Below, piece after piece: positions 1 through 7,163 of a stretch of DNA of 19,915 nucleotides (within the stretch, counting starts at the first letter, position 1; each line of letters starts with the position of its first letter). A model generated the notes under the pieces. It was not told where the DNA came from. It did not search any database and was given only the letters and a program-made list of their open reading frames with translations. The stretch comes from Lachnospiraceae bacterium. GTDB taxonomy: Bacteria; Bacillota_A; Clostridia; Lachnospirales; Lachnospiraceae. The DNA is taken from the NCBI GenBank assembly GCA_024690425.1, contig JAILCT010000203.1, forward strand, positions 1-19,915. The letters are read 5' to 3'. Made by a program: the position numbers and the translations under genes.

Positions 1-192
1 ATATGTGATTTTCAGTCCTTCGCGCATAACATATCTGGCCACATCAAGAATATCCTGAAAATAATAGTAAAATGCCTGCCTTGAAATCCCGCATTCTGAA
101 ACGATCATGCTGATGGTAACCTTATCCATTCCGATTTGCCGGGATTTTTTTATGAACACATCGGCAATTTGTTTCTTTACATTCGTCGCCAT
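1..192 (-). CDS. TetR/AcrR-family transcriptional regulator, N-terminal part (runs off the left edge)
   Basis: The 64 visible residues form a typical TetR N-terminal DNA-binding domain: an initial helix (about residues 4-20), a helix-turn-helix with the segment VTISMIVSECGISRQAFYYYF (split here as VTISMIVSEC and GISRQAFYYYF, about 25-46), then the start of the next helix. The pattern G-I-S-x-x-A-F-Y-Y-Y-F is the family hallmark. The ligand-binding C-terminal domain lies outside the window, so the effector and target genes cannot be inferred. The ATG is preceded by GAGGAG, which sits in the last codons of rlmD. The gap to the rlmD stop is only 6 bases, so it is probably co-transcribed with rlmD. 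It may control its own operon or genes to the left; that is inference. Confidence 0.85.
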   Translation of the reverse strand, partial: MATNVKKQIADVFIKKSRQIGMDKVTISMIVSECGISRQAFYYYFQDILDVARYVMREGLKITY

Positions 193-198
193 TCTTTA

Positions 199-1746
199 TC
201 ACTCCTCAACATGCAGTCCATATTTCTCCTGCACCCAATTCCGAATTTCTTCATATGTCGCCTTTGCTTCTGCGCTTGTAAGATCCAGTTCGTCCATATC
301 CACATTTATCTCTATATGGTGCTTCGCACTTGAAAGTTTGGACAAAAGACACACCGTCTCGACATGCACAGTCTGGCAGAACATATCGGTGCAGCGGAGC
401 CGCTTAAGTTCATAGCCGTGGCCGGTCAGGTATTTAAGGTCGCGGGCAAGGGTTGCGGGATCGCAGCTTACATAGACTATCCTGGCGGGTGCAATATCGA
501 TAACCGCAGCAAGAGCAGCTTCATCCATCCCCTTCCTGGGCGGATCCATTACAACAACATCGGCTTTAATCTCATCCTTATGAACCGGAAGAAATTCCTC
601 TGCGGCAGCACAAATGAATTCAGCATTATCCACATTATTCAGCTTTGCATTTCTCTTCGCATCTTCTATCGCTTCCGGAACTATCTCAAGCCCATGTACG
701 ACCTTGGCCTTATCGGTCATACATAAGGAGATCGTTCCTATCCCGCAGCATATGTCCCACACTTCTTCGCTGCCGGTAAGACCTGCATATTCTATCGCGG
801 TACCATACAGCTTCTCAACCTGTATGGGATTCACCTGATAAAATGACAATGGCGATATCTCGAATTTCTTCCCAAGAAGAATGTCACTTATCTTATCCTT
901 GCCCCATATGGTATGTATCTCGTTACCCATTATCACATTGGTTTTCTTATTGTTGATACTTACGGAAAGTGAGTGAAACGGGGGGACGGTTCCTCGGTTC
1001 ATTTCGAGTGTAACTATATTAGCAAATTTATTGAAAGAGAAATGAACCGAGGAACCGTCCCCCCGTTTCACTACGATGCACACCATGATCTCACCTGTAT
1101 TAAAGCCCTTGCGGATGAGGACATGACGGACCACACCTTCTCCGGTTTTTTCATCGTAAGCAGGTATATCATGTTCCTTCATATAGGAAAGGACTGCCTC
1201 AAGTATCTCCTTATTCTCGGGCACTCCCAGAAGGCAGTCTGTACAGGGGATGATGTCATGGGTCCTTCCTGCGTAGAAGCCGGCGACCGGGTTACCGTCC
1301 TTATCCGTGCCGATGGGATACTGGGCCTTGTTCCGGTACCTCCACGGATCATCCATTCCGATTATGGGCTCCATGATCGAATCAATAAACTCCGCTTCAA
1401 ACCCGCCTATTCTTACAAGTACATTCCTTACCTTATTCTCCTTAAATTCAAGCTGGGCATCATAGCTCATTGCCTGGAGCTGGCAGCCGCCGCAGGCTCT
1501 TGCGATCGGACAGCGCGGCTCAACGCGTTTCGGCGACGGACTTATTATACGTTCGACGCGCCCGTAACCGTATGACTTTTTGACCTTGACAATGCGGGCA
1601 TCGATAACATCGCCGACTACCGTATCCTTAACAAAAAGAGCATAGCCGTCAACCTTTCCGACGCCCATGCCCTCTGCCTGTATATCCGTTATCTCAAGCC
1701 TTACTATATCGTTTTTGTTATATCTTATATCCCTTTGTTCTTTCAT
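199..1746 (-). CDS. rlmD: 23S rRNA (uracil-C5)-methyltransferase, RlmD/RumA family, with an in-frame repeat insertion
   Basis: SAM-dependent enzyme forming 5-methyluridine in 23S rRNA (U1939 in E. coli; Gram-positive relatives can also modify U747). Seen: an N-terminal TRAM domain (about residues 12-70); an iron-sulfur cysteine set C79, C85, C88 and C168 or C171; the SAM loop DICCGIGT (331-338); DPPRKG (401-406); the catalytic-cysteine motif YVSCDPATLARD with C428. After the normal core end (HVETVCLLSKL) there is an acidic tail with DELDLTSAEAKATYEE, as in many clostridial homologues, but it stops at residue 515, earlier than the long tails I recall. Residues 226-258 are encoded by a 33-codon inverted repeat unrelated to family sequence (see the repeat at 972-1072). 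This lies in the central domain between MVCIV and SLSVSINNKKTN, away from the catalytic motifs, so activity is plausible. Start supported by AAAAGGA 6 bases upstream. It follows yhaM by 45 bases. Confidence 0.93.
   Translation of the reverse strand: MKEQRDIRYNKNDIVRLEITDIQAEGMGVGKVDGYALFVKDTVVGDVIDARIVKVKKSYGYGRVERIISPSPKRVEPRCPIARACGGCQLQAMSYDAQLEFKENKVRNVLVRIGGFEAEFIDSIMEPIIGMDDPWRYRNKAQYPIGTDKDGNPVAGFYAGRTHDIIPCTDCLLGVPENKEILEAVLSYMKEHDIPAYDEKTGEGVVRHVLIRKGFNTGEIMVCIVVKRGDGSSVHFSFNKFANIVTLEMNRGTVPPFHSLSVSINNKKTNVIMGNEIHTIWGKDKISDILLGKKFEISPLSFYQVNPIQVEKLYGTAIEYAGLTGSEEVWDICCGIGTISLCMTDKAKVVHGLEIVPEAIEDAKRNAKLNNVDNAEFICAAAEEFLPVHKDEIKADVVVMDPPRKGMDEAALAAVIDIAPARIVYVSCDPATLARDLKYLTGHGYELKRLRCTDMFCQTVHVETVCLLSKLSSAKHHIEINVDMDELDLTSAEAKATYEEIRNWVQEKYGLHVEE
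972..1072. repeat. Inverted pair of GGGGACGGTTC-core palindromic repeats inside rlmD
   Basis: Two perfect 34-base inverted arms (972-1005 and 1039-1072) flank a 33-base AT-rich centre (1006-1038). Each arm carries the core GGGGACGGTTC and is itself a small imperfect hairpin bounded by TGAA and TTCA. The first 33 bases of each arm plus the centre give 99 bp, exactly 33 codons in the rlmD frame, with no stop. Twenty-nine bases of the arm recur unchanged at 7751-7779 in mutS2. The architecture (short palindromic unit, inverted pair, several loci) is that of REP/BIME-type elements mobilised by RAYT-like Y1 transposases. That assignment is inference; no transposase is in the window. No target-site duplication is evident. 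Confidence 0.85.
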
Positions 1747-1791
1747 ACATATCCTTTTATCAGCCGAAAGATACCTCTCTGACTTACCGGC

Positions 1792-2736
1792 TCACACGTC
1801 ACCGGTCTTGCGAATATTCGAATCAATAAGCCTGTTGAAGCCAAGCCACCCCGTATCCGGAGTTGATTCAAAGAGCTCCTTAAGGGTTTCCATCTTGGCA
1901 TCCAGGTTATCGGCCATGTTGAGAGCCAGTGCCTCCATTAATGCCGGTTTCTTGGGCGAGCCGAATTCATACTCCCCGTGGTGGGCAAGTATGCAGTGCT
2001 TTAATTCCGCCTCAAGTTTATGGGGGAAACCTTCTATGCCCTTTATCTTCTCACCTACCATCTCACAGCCCATGACTATATGTCCCAGCAGCTGTCCGTC
2101 ATCGGTATAGTCATTCTGGGGAAAGGGTGATAATTCTTTGGTCTTTGCTATATCATGCAGCATGGCGGCACTTATCAGAAGGTCTCTCTTAAGCATGCGG
2201 TACCTTGTCGAATAAAAGTCACACAGCTTCACAACACTTAATGTATGTTCAAGCAGACCGCCGACAAAACCGTGATGAACGCTCTTGGCTGCAGAAGACT
2301 TTTTAAATGATGCGGCAAAGTCCTTATCTTCCACGAAGAAGGCCTCACACAGTTTCTTTAAATGGTCCGATTTAAGTCCCTTTATATAGCCAAGCAGTTC
2401 TTCATACATCTCATCTATATTGTAGGATGACACCGGCAGATAATCGGCAGGTATGTACTCACCTTCCGACACCTTCCTTATTCTCTTGATGTTTACCTGA
2501 AGCTGGCCGTTGAAGCTTGTGACCGAACCGCCGACCATACAGTAATCAAGCGCATCAAAATCCTCGATACCCATGGAACCCACATCCCATATCTTGGCAT
2601 CCATGGTCCCGGTCTTATCCTGTAATATCACGTTTTCATACGGCTTACCGTTCTTGGTAACTGCCGACTGTTTATGCTTTATAAGATAAACATCATTTAC
2701 GTTGTCGCTTTCCCTAAGCTGCTCTAAATACTTCAT
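1792..2736 (-). CDS. yhaM: 3'-5' exoribonuclease YhaM family (OB-fold plus HD domain)
   Basis: The protein joins an N-terminal OB-fold nucleic-acid-binding domain (about residues 10-95, with TGTMDAKIWDV) to a C-terminal HD metal-dependent hydrolase domain. Putative metal ligands are H164 (GGLLEHT), H194-D195 (AAMLHDIAK), H219 (LLGHI), H252-H253 (LAHHGE) and D277 (NMADNLDAK). At 314 residues it matches Bacillus subtilis YhaM, a cytoplasmic 3'-5' exonuclease active on RNA and single-stranded DNA. The start is fixed by AAGGAG 6 bases upstream of the ATG. It lies 73 bases after the HtrA-like gene and 45 before rlmD, in the same direction, so it is probably in the same transcript. Function is by family; the HD residues are seen directly. 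Confidence 0.9.
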   Translation of the reverse strand: MKYLEQLRESDNVNDVYLIKHKQSAVTKNGKPYENVILQDKTGTMDAKIWDVGSMGIEDFDALDYCMVGGSVTSFNGQLQVNIKRIRKVSEGEYIPADYLPVSSYNIDEMYEELLGYIKGLKSDHLKKLCEAFFVEDKDFAASFKKSSAAKSVHHGFVGGLLEHTLSVVKLCDFYSTRYRMLKRDLLISAAMLHDIAKTKELSPFPQNDYTDDGQLLGHIVMGCEMVGEKIKGIEGFPHKLEAELKHCILAHHGEYEFGSPKKPALMEALALNMADNLDAKMETLKELFESTPDTGWLGFNRLIDSNIRKTGDV

Positions 2737-2765
2737 GTGTTCTCCTTGATCTAAATGTTTTTATG

Positions 2766-2781
2766 GAACCCTCTGGGGTTC
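2766..2781 (-). other. Short intergenic hairpin between the HtrA-like gene and yhaM
   Basis: GAACCC and GGGTTC form a perfect 6-bp stem with a 4-base loop. In the direction of transcription it is followed by an A-rich rather than U-rich run, so it does not look like a full intrinsic terminator. It may be a processing or stability element separating the two reading frames. Confidence 0.35.
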
Positions 2782-2809
2782 TGATATATCATGCAATAAA
2801 GGATACCTG

Positions 2810-4303
2810 TCAGCTGCTCAGCTTCCCGAGAGTTATCTCATATGACAGTTCCACGTATTCCATCCTGCCCTTCCTCTTGACCGTCACCATCATAAGGTCA
2901 TCGGGCTGGCACTTAAGCATTGCATCCTTATAATCGTTAAAAGAATTGATATCCGTTGTTCCCAGCTTGACGATAACATCACCGTTCTGGATGCCCGCAT
3001 CCATTGCCGGAGAATCTATCACCACCTGTCTTACATAAGCACCAACCGGTACATCATACTCATTGGATATGTCTTCCGTTACGTCAAGTCCCACTATACC
3101 CAGATAAGCTATTTCCTGACCGTTTGAAAGCTTCTCGAGCCTGTCCTTAAGATCTGAAATGGCATAGCCGCAGATAAGGTTCTTGGCATCTGTCGAAGCT
3201 CCGTCCTGGGTGATTATGGCAAGTACCCTTCCCGACATATTTATGATAACTCCGCTGGCATTCGAGCTTCCGTAAATATCCGTCGTGAGCAGGGATACAT
3301 TTGTATCGGTCATATCCTTGACCGATGTATGGCTGGTGATCTGGCCCATGGCCATTGATTCCGACACTCCCAGGGGATCACCGATAGCTATGACAGGAGT
3401 TCCGTCTATCTGGGAATTCTTGGTGGAACCGAGTTCCGCCAGCTTGCAGGCCTCCTTGGTCTCATCGCTTATCTTCTCAAGATCAACCGCAACTATGGTC
3501 ATATCTGTATTCGGGTCTGACTTTTTAAGGACGGCATCATACCTTGTTCCGTCGCAGAAAGTCACCATTATCGAATCGCAGGTATTTATCACGGAATTCC
3601 TTGTAAGTATCAGCATCTCCTTGCCGTTCTCCGCAAGGATTATGCCGGCGCAGGTGTGCCTGTTCTCATATACATTCATGAACCAGTCCGTATTGGCCGA
3701 TATACCGGTGACCGTTACCATTGCCCTCTCGGCTTCCTTGGCCACATCGCCTATCTGCTGGTAGAGCTTCTGGTAATCCTCGATCTCGAGATCTTTCTCA
3801 ACGGTCTCAACCACCTGGGTTATGACTTCCGGAATGCTTTCGTCAAGGATGTCAGGCTCCTTCTTTTCTTCCGGAGTTTCCTCTTCACCGTCCTCCTCGG
3901 TATCAGGCTCGGGTGTATTATCCGGAATGGTCTCTTCCTTCGGTACCTCTTCTTCCTTTTCCATATTGCCGATCGAAGCTTCCTGTATTTCATCGGTAGC
4001 TGCATTCTCGTTTTCCTTCTCCTCATCCGCACTCTCAAACCTTACCGGTTTGGTATTGTCATCCGGATGCACCTTCTGATTTACGATCGGGTACAGATAT
4101 ACAAAGGTAACACAGGAGATGACTCCGAAGACAACGGCAAGGACAACGGTCAGTATGACCTTTCTGAATAACCTTCTCTTGTTCACCGGTTTCTTCTTTA
4201 TTGTCTCTGTTATAAATTCGTAATTCTGCTCTGTGTTCACTGTCGATTGCTCATTCTCGTTCTTTATCTCATTTATTATATCTTCTCGTTTATTCTCATC
4301 CAT
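2810..4303 (-). CDS. Membrane-anchored HtrA/DegP-like trypsin-fold plus PDZ protein, catalytic triad degenerate
   Basis: Order: cytoplasmic charged N-terminus (1-46), one transmembrane helix (about 48-71), an acidic Glu/Pro-rich linker (about 90-160), a chymotrypsin-like domain (about 190-392) and one PDZ domain (about 398-490, with GAYVRQVVIDSPAMDAGIQ around 421-439). The fold is that of HtrA envelope proteases, but the key residues are not. At the catalytic His position (normally TNxHVV) the sequence reads LTRNSVI, giving S237. The Asp is kept (NTDMTIV, D267). The GNSGG nucleophile motif reads SNASG, giving A349. I infer a catalytically dead pseudoprotease that keeps peptide-binding and PDZ functions, perhaps a scaffold or chaperone. 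An unorthodox Ser (S350) cannot be excluded. Start: GGAG about 7 bases upstream. It follows trmL by 45 bases, downstream of the two-component system, so envelope stress is a plausible setting. Confidence 0.85.
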   Translation of the reverse strand: MDENKREDIINEIKNENEQSTVNTEQNYEFITETIKKKPVNKRRLFRKVILTVVLAVVFGVISCVTFVYLYPIVNQKVHPDDNTKPVRFESADEEKENENAATDEIQEASIGNMEKEEEVPKEETIPDNTPEPDTEEDGEEETPEEKKEPDILDESIPEVITQVVETVEKDLEIEDYQKLYQQIGDVAKEAERAMVTVTGISANTDWFMNVYENRHTCAGIILAENGKEMLILTRNSVINTCDSIMVTFCDGTRYDAVLKKSDPNTDMTIVAVDLEKISDETKEACKLAELGSTKNSQIDGTPVIAIGDPLGVSESMAMGQITSHTSVKDMTDTNVSLLTTDIYGSSNASGVIINMSGRVLAIITQDGASTDAKNLICGYAISDLKDRLEKLSNGQEIAYLGIVGLDVTEDISNEYDVPVGAYVRQVVIDSPAMDAGIQNGDVIVKLGTTDINSFNDYKDAMLKCQPDDLMMVTVKRKGRMEYVELSYEITLGKLSS

Positions 4304-4348
4304 GTTGACTCTCCAAAAGTGTGTCTGTCAATCTGTGTTAACTCTTCG

Positions 4349-4843
4349 TCAGGAATTCCACTTGAGCCTGTGCAGGTTACCCTCCTTCTCAAGTGATTTA
4401 AAACCCTGCTGCCTCAGTGCCTCATAGAGGACGATCGCCACCGAATTCGAAAGGTTTAACGACCTTATCTCCGGCAGCATCGGGATCCTTATGCAGGTCT
4501 CTTCATTCTCTACAAGTATCTCCTCGGGGATACCCCCGCTCTCTTTCCCGAACATTATATATGCATCCTCTTCATAGACCGCCTGTGTGTAATCCTTATG
4601 GGCCTTGGTCGTTGCCATATATACTTTCGGGTATTTGTTTACCTCTAGGAATTCTTCGTAATTTATATATCTCCTTACATCAAGATCCTTCCAGTAATCC
4701 ATTCCCGCCCGTTTTATGTTTTTCTCGGTCAGCTGGAATCCCAACGGTTCTATAAGATGAAGGGTTGTACCGGTCGCCACACAGGTCCTGCCGATATTAC
4801 CCGTATTGGCCGGAATCTCCGGTTCAAGAAGTACAATGTTCAT
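4349..4843 (-). CDS. trmL: tRNA (cytidine/uridine-2'-O-)-methyltransferase TrmL (SPOUT family)
   Basis: Methylates the ribose of the wobble base 34 in certain tRNA-Leu isoacceptors, using SAM. The 164-residue length fits the family (CspR in Bacillus). Motifs seen: PANTGNIGRT (11-20), AGMDYW (46-51), MFGKESGG (97-104) and the trefoil-knot segment RIPMLPEIRSLNLSNSVA (119-136). The start is the ATG at 4841-4843, giving MNIVLLEPEIPANTGN, the usual N-terminus. An upstream ATG at 4912 would add 23 residues encoded by the 89-bp repeat and is rejected. The ATG is preceded by AGGAGGAG and overlaps the TGA of the upstream 30-codon ORF (ATGA), so translation is probably coupled. Confidence 0.94.
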   Translation of the reverse strand: MNIVLLEPEIPANTGNIGRTCVATGTTLHLIEPLGFQLTEKNIKRAGMDYWKDLDVRRYINYEEFLEVNKYPKVYMATTKAHKDYTQAVYEEDAYIMFGKESGGIPEEILVENEETCIRIPMLPEIRSLNLSNSVAIVLYEALRQQGFKSLEKEGNLHRLKWNS

Positions 4844-4932
4844 ATGCTCTCCTCCTGCTTTACAAGGTATTGCCCCCTCACCTTCGTTCGGCGGCCTTTC
4901 GTCGGAGAGCATCCTGAATATGACTTCGTCAT
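4840..4932 (-). CDS. Small ORF B (30 aa), second copy of a tandem pair
   Basis: ATG at 4930-4932, stop TGA at 4840-4842. The product begins MTKSYSGCSPTKGRR and ends LVKQEESI, with many Lys/Arg in the middle and one Cys. I do not recognise a family. It starts inside the ATGA that ends ORF A and ends inside the ATGA that starts trmL, with AGGAGGAG correctly placed before each ATG. The product is identical to ORF A; the only base difference between copies (4897 versus 4986) is a synonymous Lys codon change. That is compatible with translation, but one site is weak evidence. Alternatively this is a non-coding repeat that happens to be open. Confidence 0.5.
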   Translation of the reverse strand: MTKSYSGCSPTKGRRTKVRGQYLVKQEESI

Positions 4933-5018
4933 ATGCTCTCCTCCTGCTTTACAAGGTATTGCCCCCTCACCTTCGTTCGGCGGCCCTTCGTCGGAGAGCA
5001 TCCTGAATATGACTTCGT
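4841..5018 (-). repeat. Tandem 89-bp direct repeat between the histidine kinase and trmL
   Basis: Two full copies, 4841-4929 and 4930-5018, differ at one base (T4897 versus C4986). A 16-base partial third copy at 5019-5034 is the 3' end of the kinase gene, which contains the Shine-Dalgarno sequence and ATGA. Without the two copies, the kinase stop and the trmL start would themselves overlap as ATGA. The repeat has therefore expanded or inserted exactly at a gene junction and regenerates both the ribosome binding site and the overlap each time. GC-rich islands and inverted repeats lie inside each unit. Confidence 0.95.
4904..4941 (-). promoter_or_regulatory. RNA hairpin over the ribosome binding site and start codon of ORF B
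   Basis: On the minus strand GGAGAGCAT (4941-4933) pairs with ATGCTCTCC (4912-4904), and directly inside it ATGAC and GTCAT close a GAA loop. The outer stem takes in part of the Shine-Dalgarno sequence; the inner stem takes in the ATG. The same ATGCTCTCC could instead pair with GGAGAGCAT before trmL (4852-4844). This suggests start sites opened only by a ribosome arriving from upstream. The structure is read by eye, not computed. Confidence 0.5.
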
Positions 5019-5021
5019 CAT
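4929..5021 (-). CDS. Small ORF A (30 aa), first copy of a tandem pair
   Basis: ATG at 5019-5021, overlapping the kinase TGA as ATGA; stop TGA at 4929-4931, overlapping the ATG of ORF B. The Shine-Dalgarno AGGAGGAG lies in the last codons of the kinase gene. The 30-residue product is the same as that of ORF B, basic in the middle, with no membrane segment or signal peptide. No family recognised. If translated it would be co-produced with the kinase and TrmL. The kinase C-terminus (KEEESI) resembles the ORF end (KQEESI) because both encode the same Shine-Dalgarno segment. Confidence 0.5.
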   Translation of the reverse strand: MTKSYSGCSPTKGRRTKVRGQYLVKQEESI

Positions 5022-5030
5022 ATGCTCTCC
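4993..5030 (-). promoter_or_regulatory. RNA hairpin over the ribosome binding site and start codon of ORF A
   Basis: Same structure as at 4904-4941, shifted by 89 bases: GGAGAGCAT (5030-5022) with ATGCTCTCC (5001-4993), stacked on ATGAC-GAA-GTCAT (5021-5009), leaving a 7-base bulge. The 3' codons of the kinase gene form the outer strand, so a ribosome ending the kinase would melt it. Inferred translational coupling device. Confidence 0.5.
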
Positions 5031-6451
5031 TCCTCTTTACTCTTGGGAAGTGTGAATATGAACTCGGTTCCTACACCCACCGTTGAGATAACATTTATAT
5101 TCTCATGATGAGCATTGATTATCTCCTTTGTTATCGCAAGTCCCAGACCGGTTCCCTTCTTATCCTTGCCGCGCGATAAGTCCGTCTTGTAAAAGCGGTC
5201 AAACACCAGCTTCTGACTTTCCTTGGGAATCCCTATCCCGCTGTCCTTGACGGATACGAATACGGTATCGTTCTTCTCGGAAGTCTCAAGCTTGATATCC
5301 GAATTGGCATCCGAGAACTTGATGGCATTGTCGATAAGGTTGTAAAGGACCTGCTGGATCCTGCCCATATCGGCCGACACGTACAGGTTCTCCCCGCACA
5401 ATACAAGCTTGAAGCGTATCCTCTTCTGCTTGCAGGTACCCTCGAAGGTTGCCGCCGTATTCTTGATGACGGCATTTATGTCAAAGTCACTTATATCAAG
5501 ATGCATTCCCTTGGTATTCAGGTTGTTAAGGGACAGAAGCGAATTGGTCAGCTTCGTCAGTCTCTCGGTTTCGTTAAGCACGATCTTTAAATACTTGCCG
5601 CTCATCTCGGGAGGTATGGTACCGTCCTCCATGGCTTCTATATAACCCTTGATGGATGTAAGGGGCGATCGGAAATCATGCGACACATTGGCAATGAACT
5701 GCTTCTGGTTGTCCTCACCTTTACTCAGCTCGGATGCCATGTAATTCAGTGAAGCCGCAAGATGGCCTATCTCATCATCCTTGTTGACCTCGATCTGGTG
5801 GGTCAGGTTTCCGTCCGCGTATTCCTCGGTTGCCTTGGTGATCTTCTTAAGGGGCCGGTACACGACAACAGTGAATACTATCAGGATGACAAGGGATAAA
5901 ACAAACATTATACCGAGGGCCATATAATAAATGTTTAAGAGCTTGTCCCTCGATTCCCGTATCTCGTCTATATCATAGTGCATTACGACGTATCCCCTGA
6001 TCCTGAAATCGGAATTGATCGGAGACAGCACGCTTAACACGTCATTTTCAAAGTTCCCGTAAAAGTCACCCACCATATAATAGTCATTCCCTGTGTCCGT
6101 CGGATTGAAATGTTCTATCGTTACGGTGTTGTCCTTATCAACGGTCATATCGGTCGAATTATAAAGCAGCTGACCGTCCGGATTGATTATCCATATCTCG
6201 GACTGGGTAAAGGTATCGATGGCCTCAAGCTGGTCCCTGACATCATCCGCCTGGAGGGATGAATTATATATGGAATCCGCATAACGGGTTGAGATAAGTG
6301 TTGCTTCCTTATACAGTGCCGCGGCCTTGTCCCTCACCAGATGGTTAAAGGTCAGCCTTGCGAACAGGGTTGTGATAAGAAAAAAACTTATAAGTCCGAA
6401 TGCCAGATAAGCCAGTATGAACTTCAGATATAGTGTCTTCCTGTACTTCAC
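5018..6451 (-). CDS. Membrane sensor histidine kinase (HAMP-HisKA-HATPase_c)
   Basis: Order: TM helix about 10-31, an extracytoplasmic sensor region about 35-170, TM helix about 172-197, HAMP about 198-250, HisKA with the phospho-acceptor H258 in FIANVSHDFRSPLTSIKGY, and an ATPase domain with N-box NLIDNAIKFS (N375), G1 DSGIGIP, F-box FDRFYK and G2 GTGLGLAI. It autophosphorylates on His and passes phosphate to the adjacent regulator. The start codon is GTG (6449-6451), sharing one base with the regulator's TAG stop; GAGG lies just upstream. The stop overlaps ORF A as ATGA. The sensor region has no cysteine pattern or named domain that I recognise, so the signal is unknown. Confidence 0.95.
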   Translation of the reverse strand: MKYRKTLYLKFILAYLAFGLISFFLITTLFARLTFNHLVRDKAAALYKEATLISTRYADSIYNSSLQADDVRDQLEAIDTFTQSEIWIINPDGQLLYNSTDMTVDKDNTVTIEHFNPTDTGNDYYMVGDFYGNFENDVLSVLSPINSDFRIRGYVVMHYDIDEIRESRDKLLNIYYMALGIMFVLSLVILIVFTVVVYRPLKKITKATEEYADGNLTHQIEVNKDDEIGHLAASLNYMASELSKGEDNQKQFIANVSHDFRSPLTSIKGYIEAMEDGTIPPEMSGKYLKIVLNETERLTKLTNSLLSLNNLNTKGMHLDISDFDINAVIKNTAATFEGTCKQKRIRFKLVLCGENLYVSADMGRIQQVLYNLIDNAIKFSDANSDIKLETSEKNDTVFVSVKDSGIGIPKESQKLVFDRFYKTDLSRGKDKKGTGLGLAITKEIINAHHENINVISTVGVGTEFIFTLPKSKEEESI

Positions 6452-7149
6452 TACTTAACCTCGAACTTATACCCGATTCCCCATACAGTGGACAGCTTCC
6501 ACATATCATGATCCTTGATCTTCTCCCTGAGCCTCTTGATGTGGACATCAACAGTTCTAGTATCACCTATATATTCATATCCCCAGATATGATCAAGGAG
6601 CTGTTCACGGGTAAATACCTGGTTGGGTGATGACGCAAGGAAGTAGAGAAGCTCCAGCTCCTTGGGCGGCATCTCGACAGGTTCGCCGAAATACAGCACC
6701 GAATAATTGGTCTGGTTGATGACAAGGTCGGGATACTCAACGCACTTGACATCCGAGGGAATCTCGGCAGGCTTAACCGCCTGGGTACGCCTTAGGACTG
6801 CCTTGACTCTGGCCACAAGCTCCTTACTGTCAAAGGGCTTCTCCATATAGTCATCCGCTCCCAGCTCAAGTCCCAAAACCTTATCGAATATCTCGCCCTT
6901 GGCCGACAGCATGATTATTGGCGTCTGGGACCTGCTCCTTATCTCACGGCATACCTGATATCCGTCCATCCCCGGAAGCATGAGGTCGAGCAGGATAAGG
7001 TTAGGCTTATAAGAGTCGAATGACTTTACCGCACTCTCTCCGTCATTAACTATCTGCGTATCGAAGCACTCCTTGGTCAGATAGAGCGATATAAGCTCCG
7101 CTATATTATTATCATCATCAACTATCAGTATCTTCTGCTTGTTTGCCAT
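6451..7149 (-). CDS. OmpR/PhoB-family response regulator
   Basis: A 232-residue regulator with a receiver domain (1-115) and a winged-helix DNA-binding domain (about 130-232). Receiver residues seen: acidic pocket DDD (11-13), phospho-acceptor D55 (LILLDLMLPG), S82, and K104 (MEKPF). The C-terminal half has the transactivation-loop and recognition-helix pattern ending RTVDVHIKRLREKI and GIGYKF. Start supported by AGGAGAAGG. It is cognate to the kinase by its 1-base overlap. It lies downstream of mutS2 and is separated from it by a palindromic repeat. Target genes cannot be told from sequence. Confidence 0.95.
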   Translation of the reverse strand: MANKQKILIVDDDNNIAELISLYLTKECFDTQIVNDGESAVKSFDSYKPNLILLDLMLPGMDGYQVCREIRSRSQTPIIMLSAKGEIFDKVLGLELGADDYMEKPFDSKELVARVKAVLRRTQAVKPAEIPSDVKCVEYPDLVINQTNYSVLYFGEPVEMPPKELELLYFLASSPNQVFTREQLLDHIWGYEYIGDTRTVDVHIKRLREKIKDHDMWKLSTVWGIGYKFEVK

Positions 7150-7163
7150 TTCCTTCTCCTTTT

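Noticed and set aside
973..1575. Plus-strand open frame of 200 codons inside rlmD
   Set aside because: It is a shadow of rlmD; its start lies in the inverted repeat and the product resembles nothing.
2766..2781. Intrinsic terminator after the HtrA-like gene
   Set aside because: The 6-bp stem is followed in the transcription direction by an A-rich rather than U-rich run, so read-through into yhaM is more likely.
4844..4912. An upstream in-frame ATG extending TrmL by 23 residues
   Set aside because: The extension is encoded by the 89-bp repeat in a different frame from the small ORFs, and ATG 4843 has the ideal Shine-Dalgarno site and the conserved family N-terminus.
4757..5086. Long plus-strand open frames across the 89-bp repeats
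   Set aside because: They are antisense to the kinase, small ORFs and trmL, lack ribosome binding sites, and are open only because the repeat is GC-rich and duplicated.
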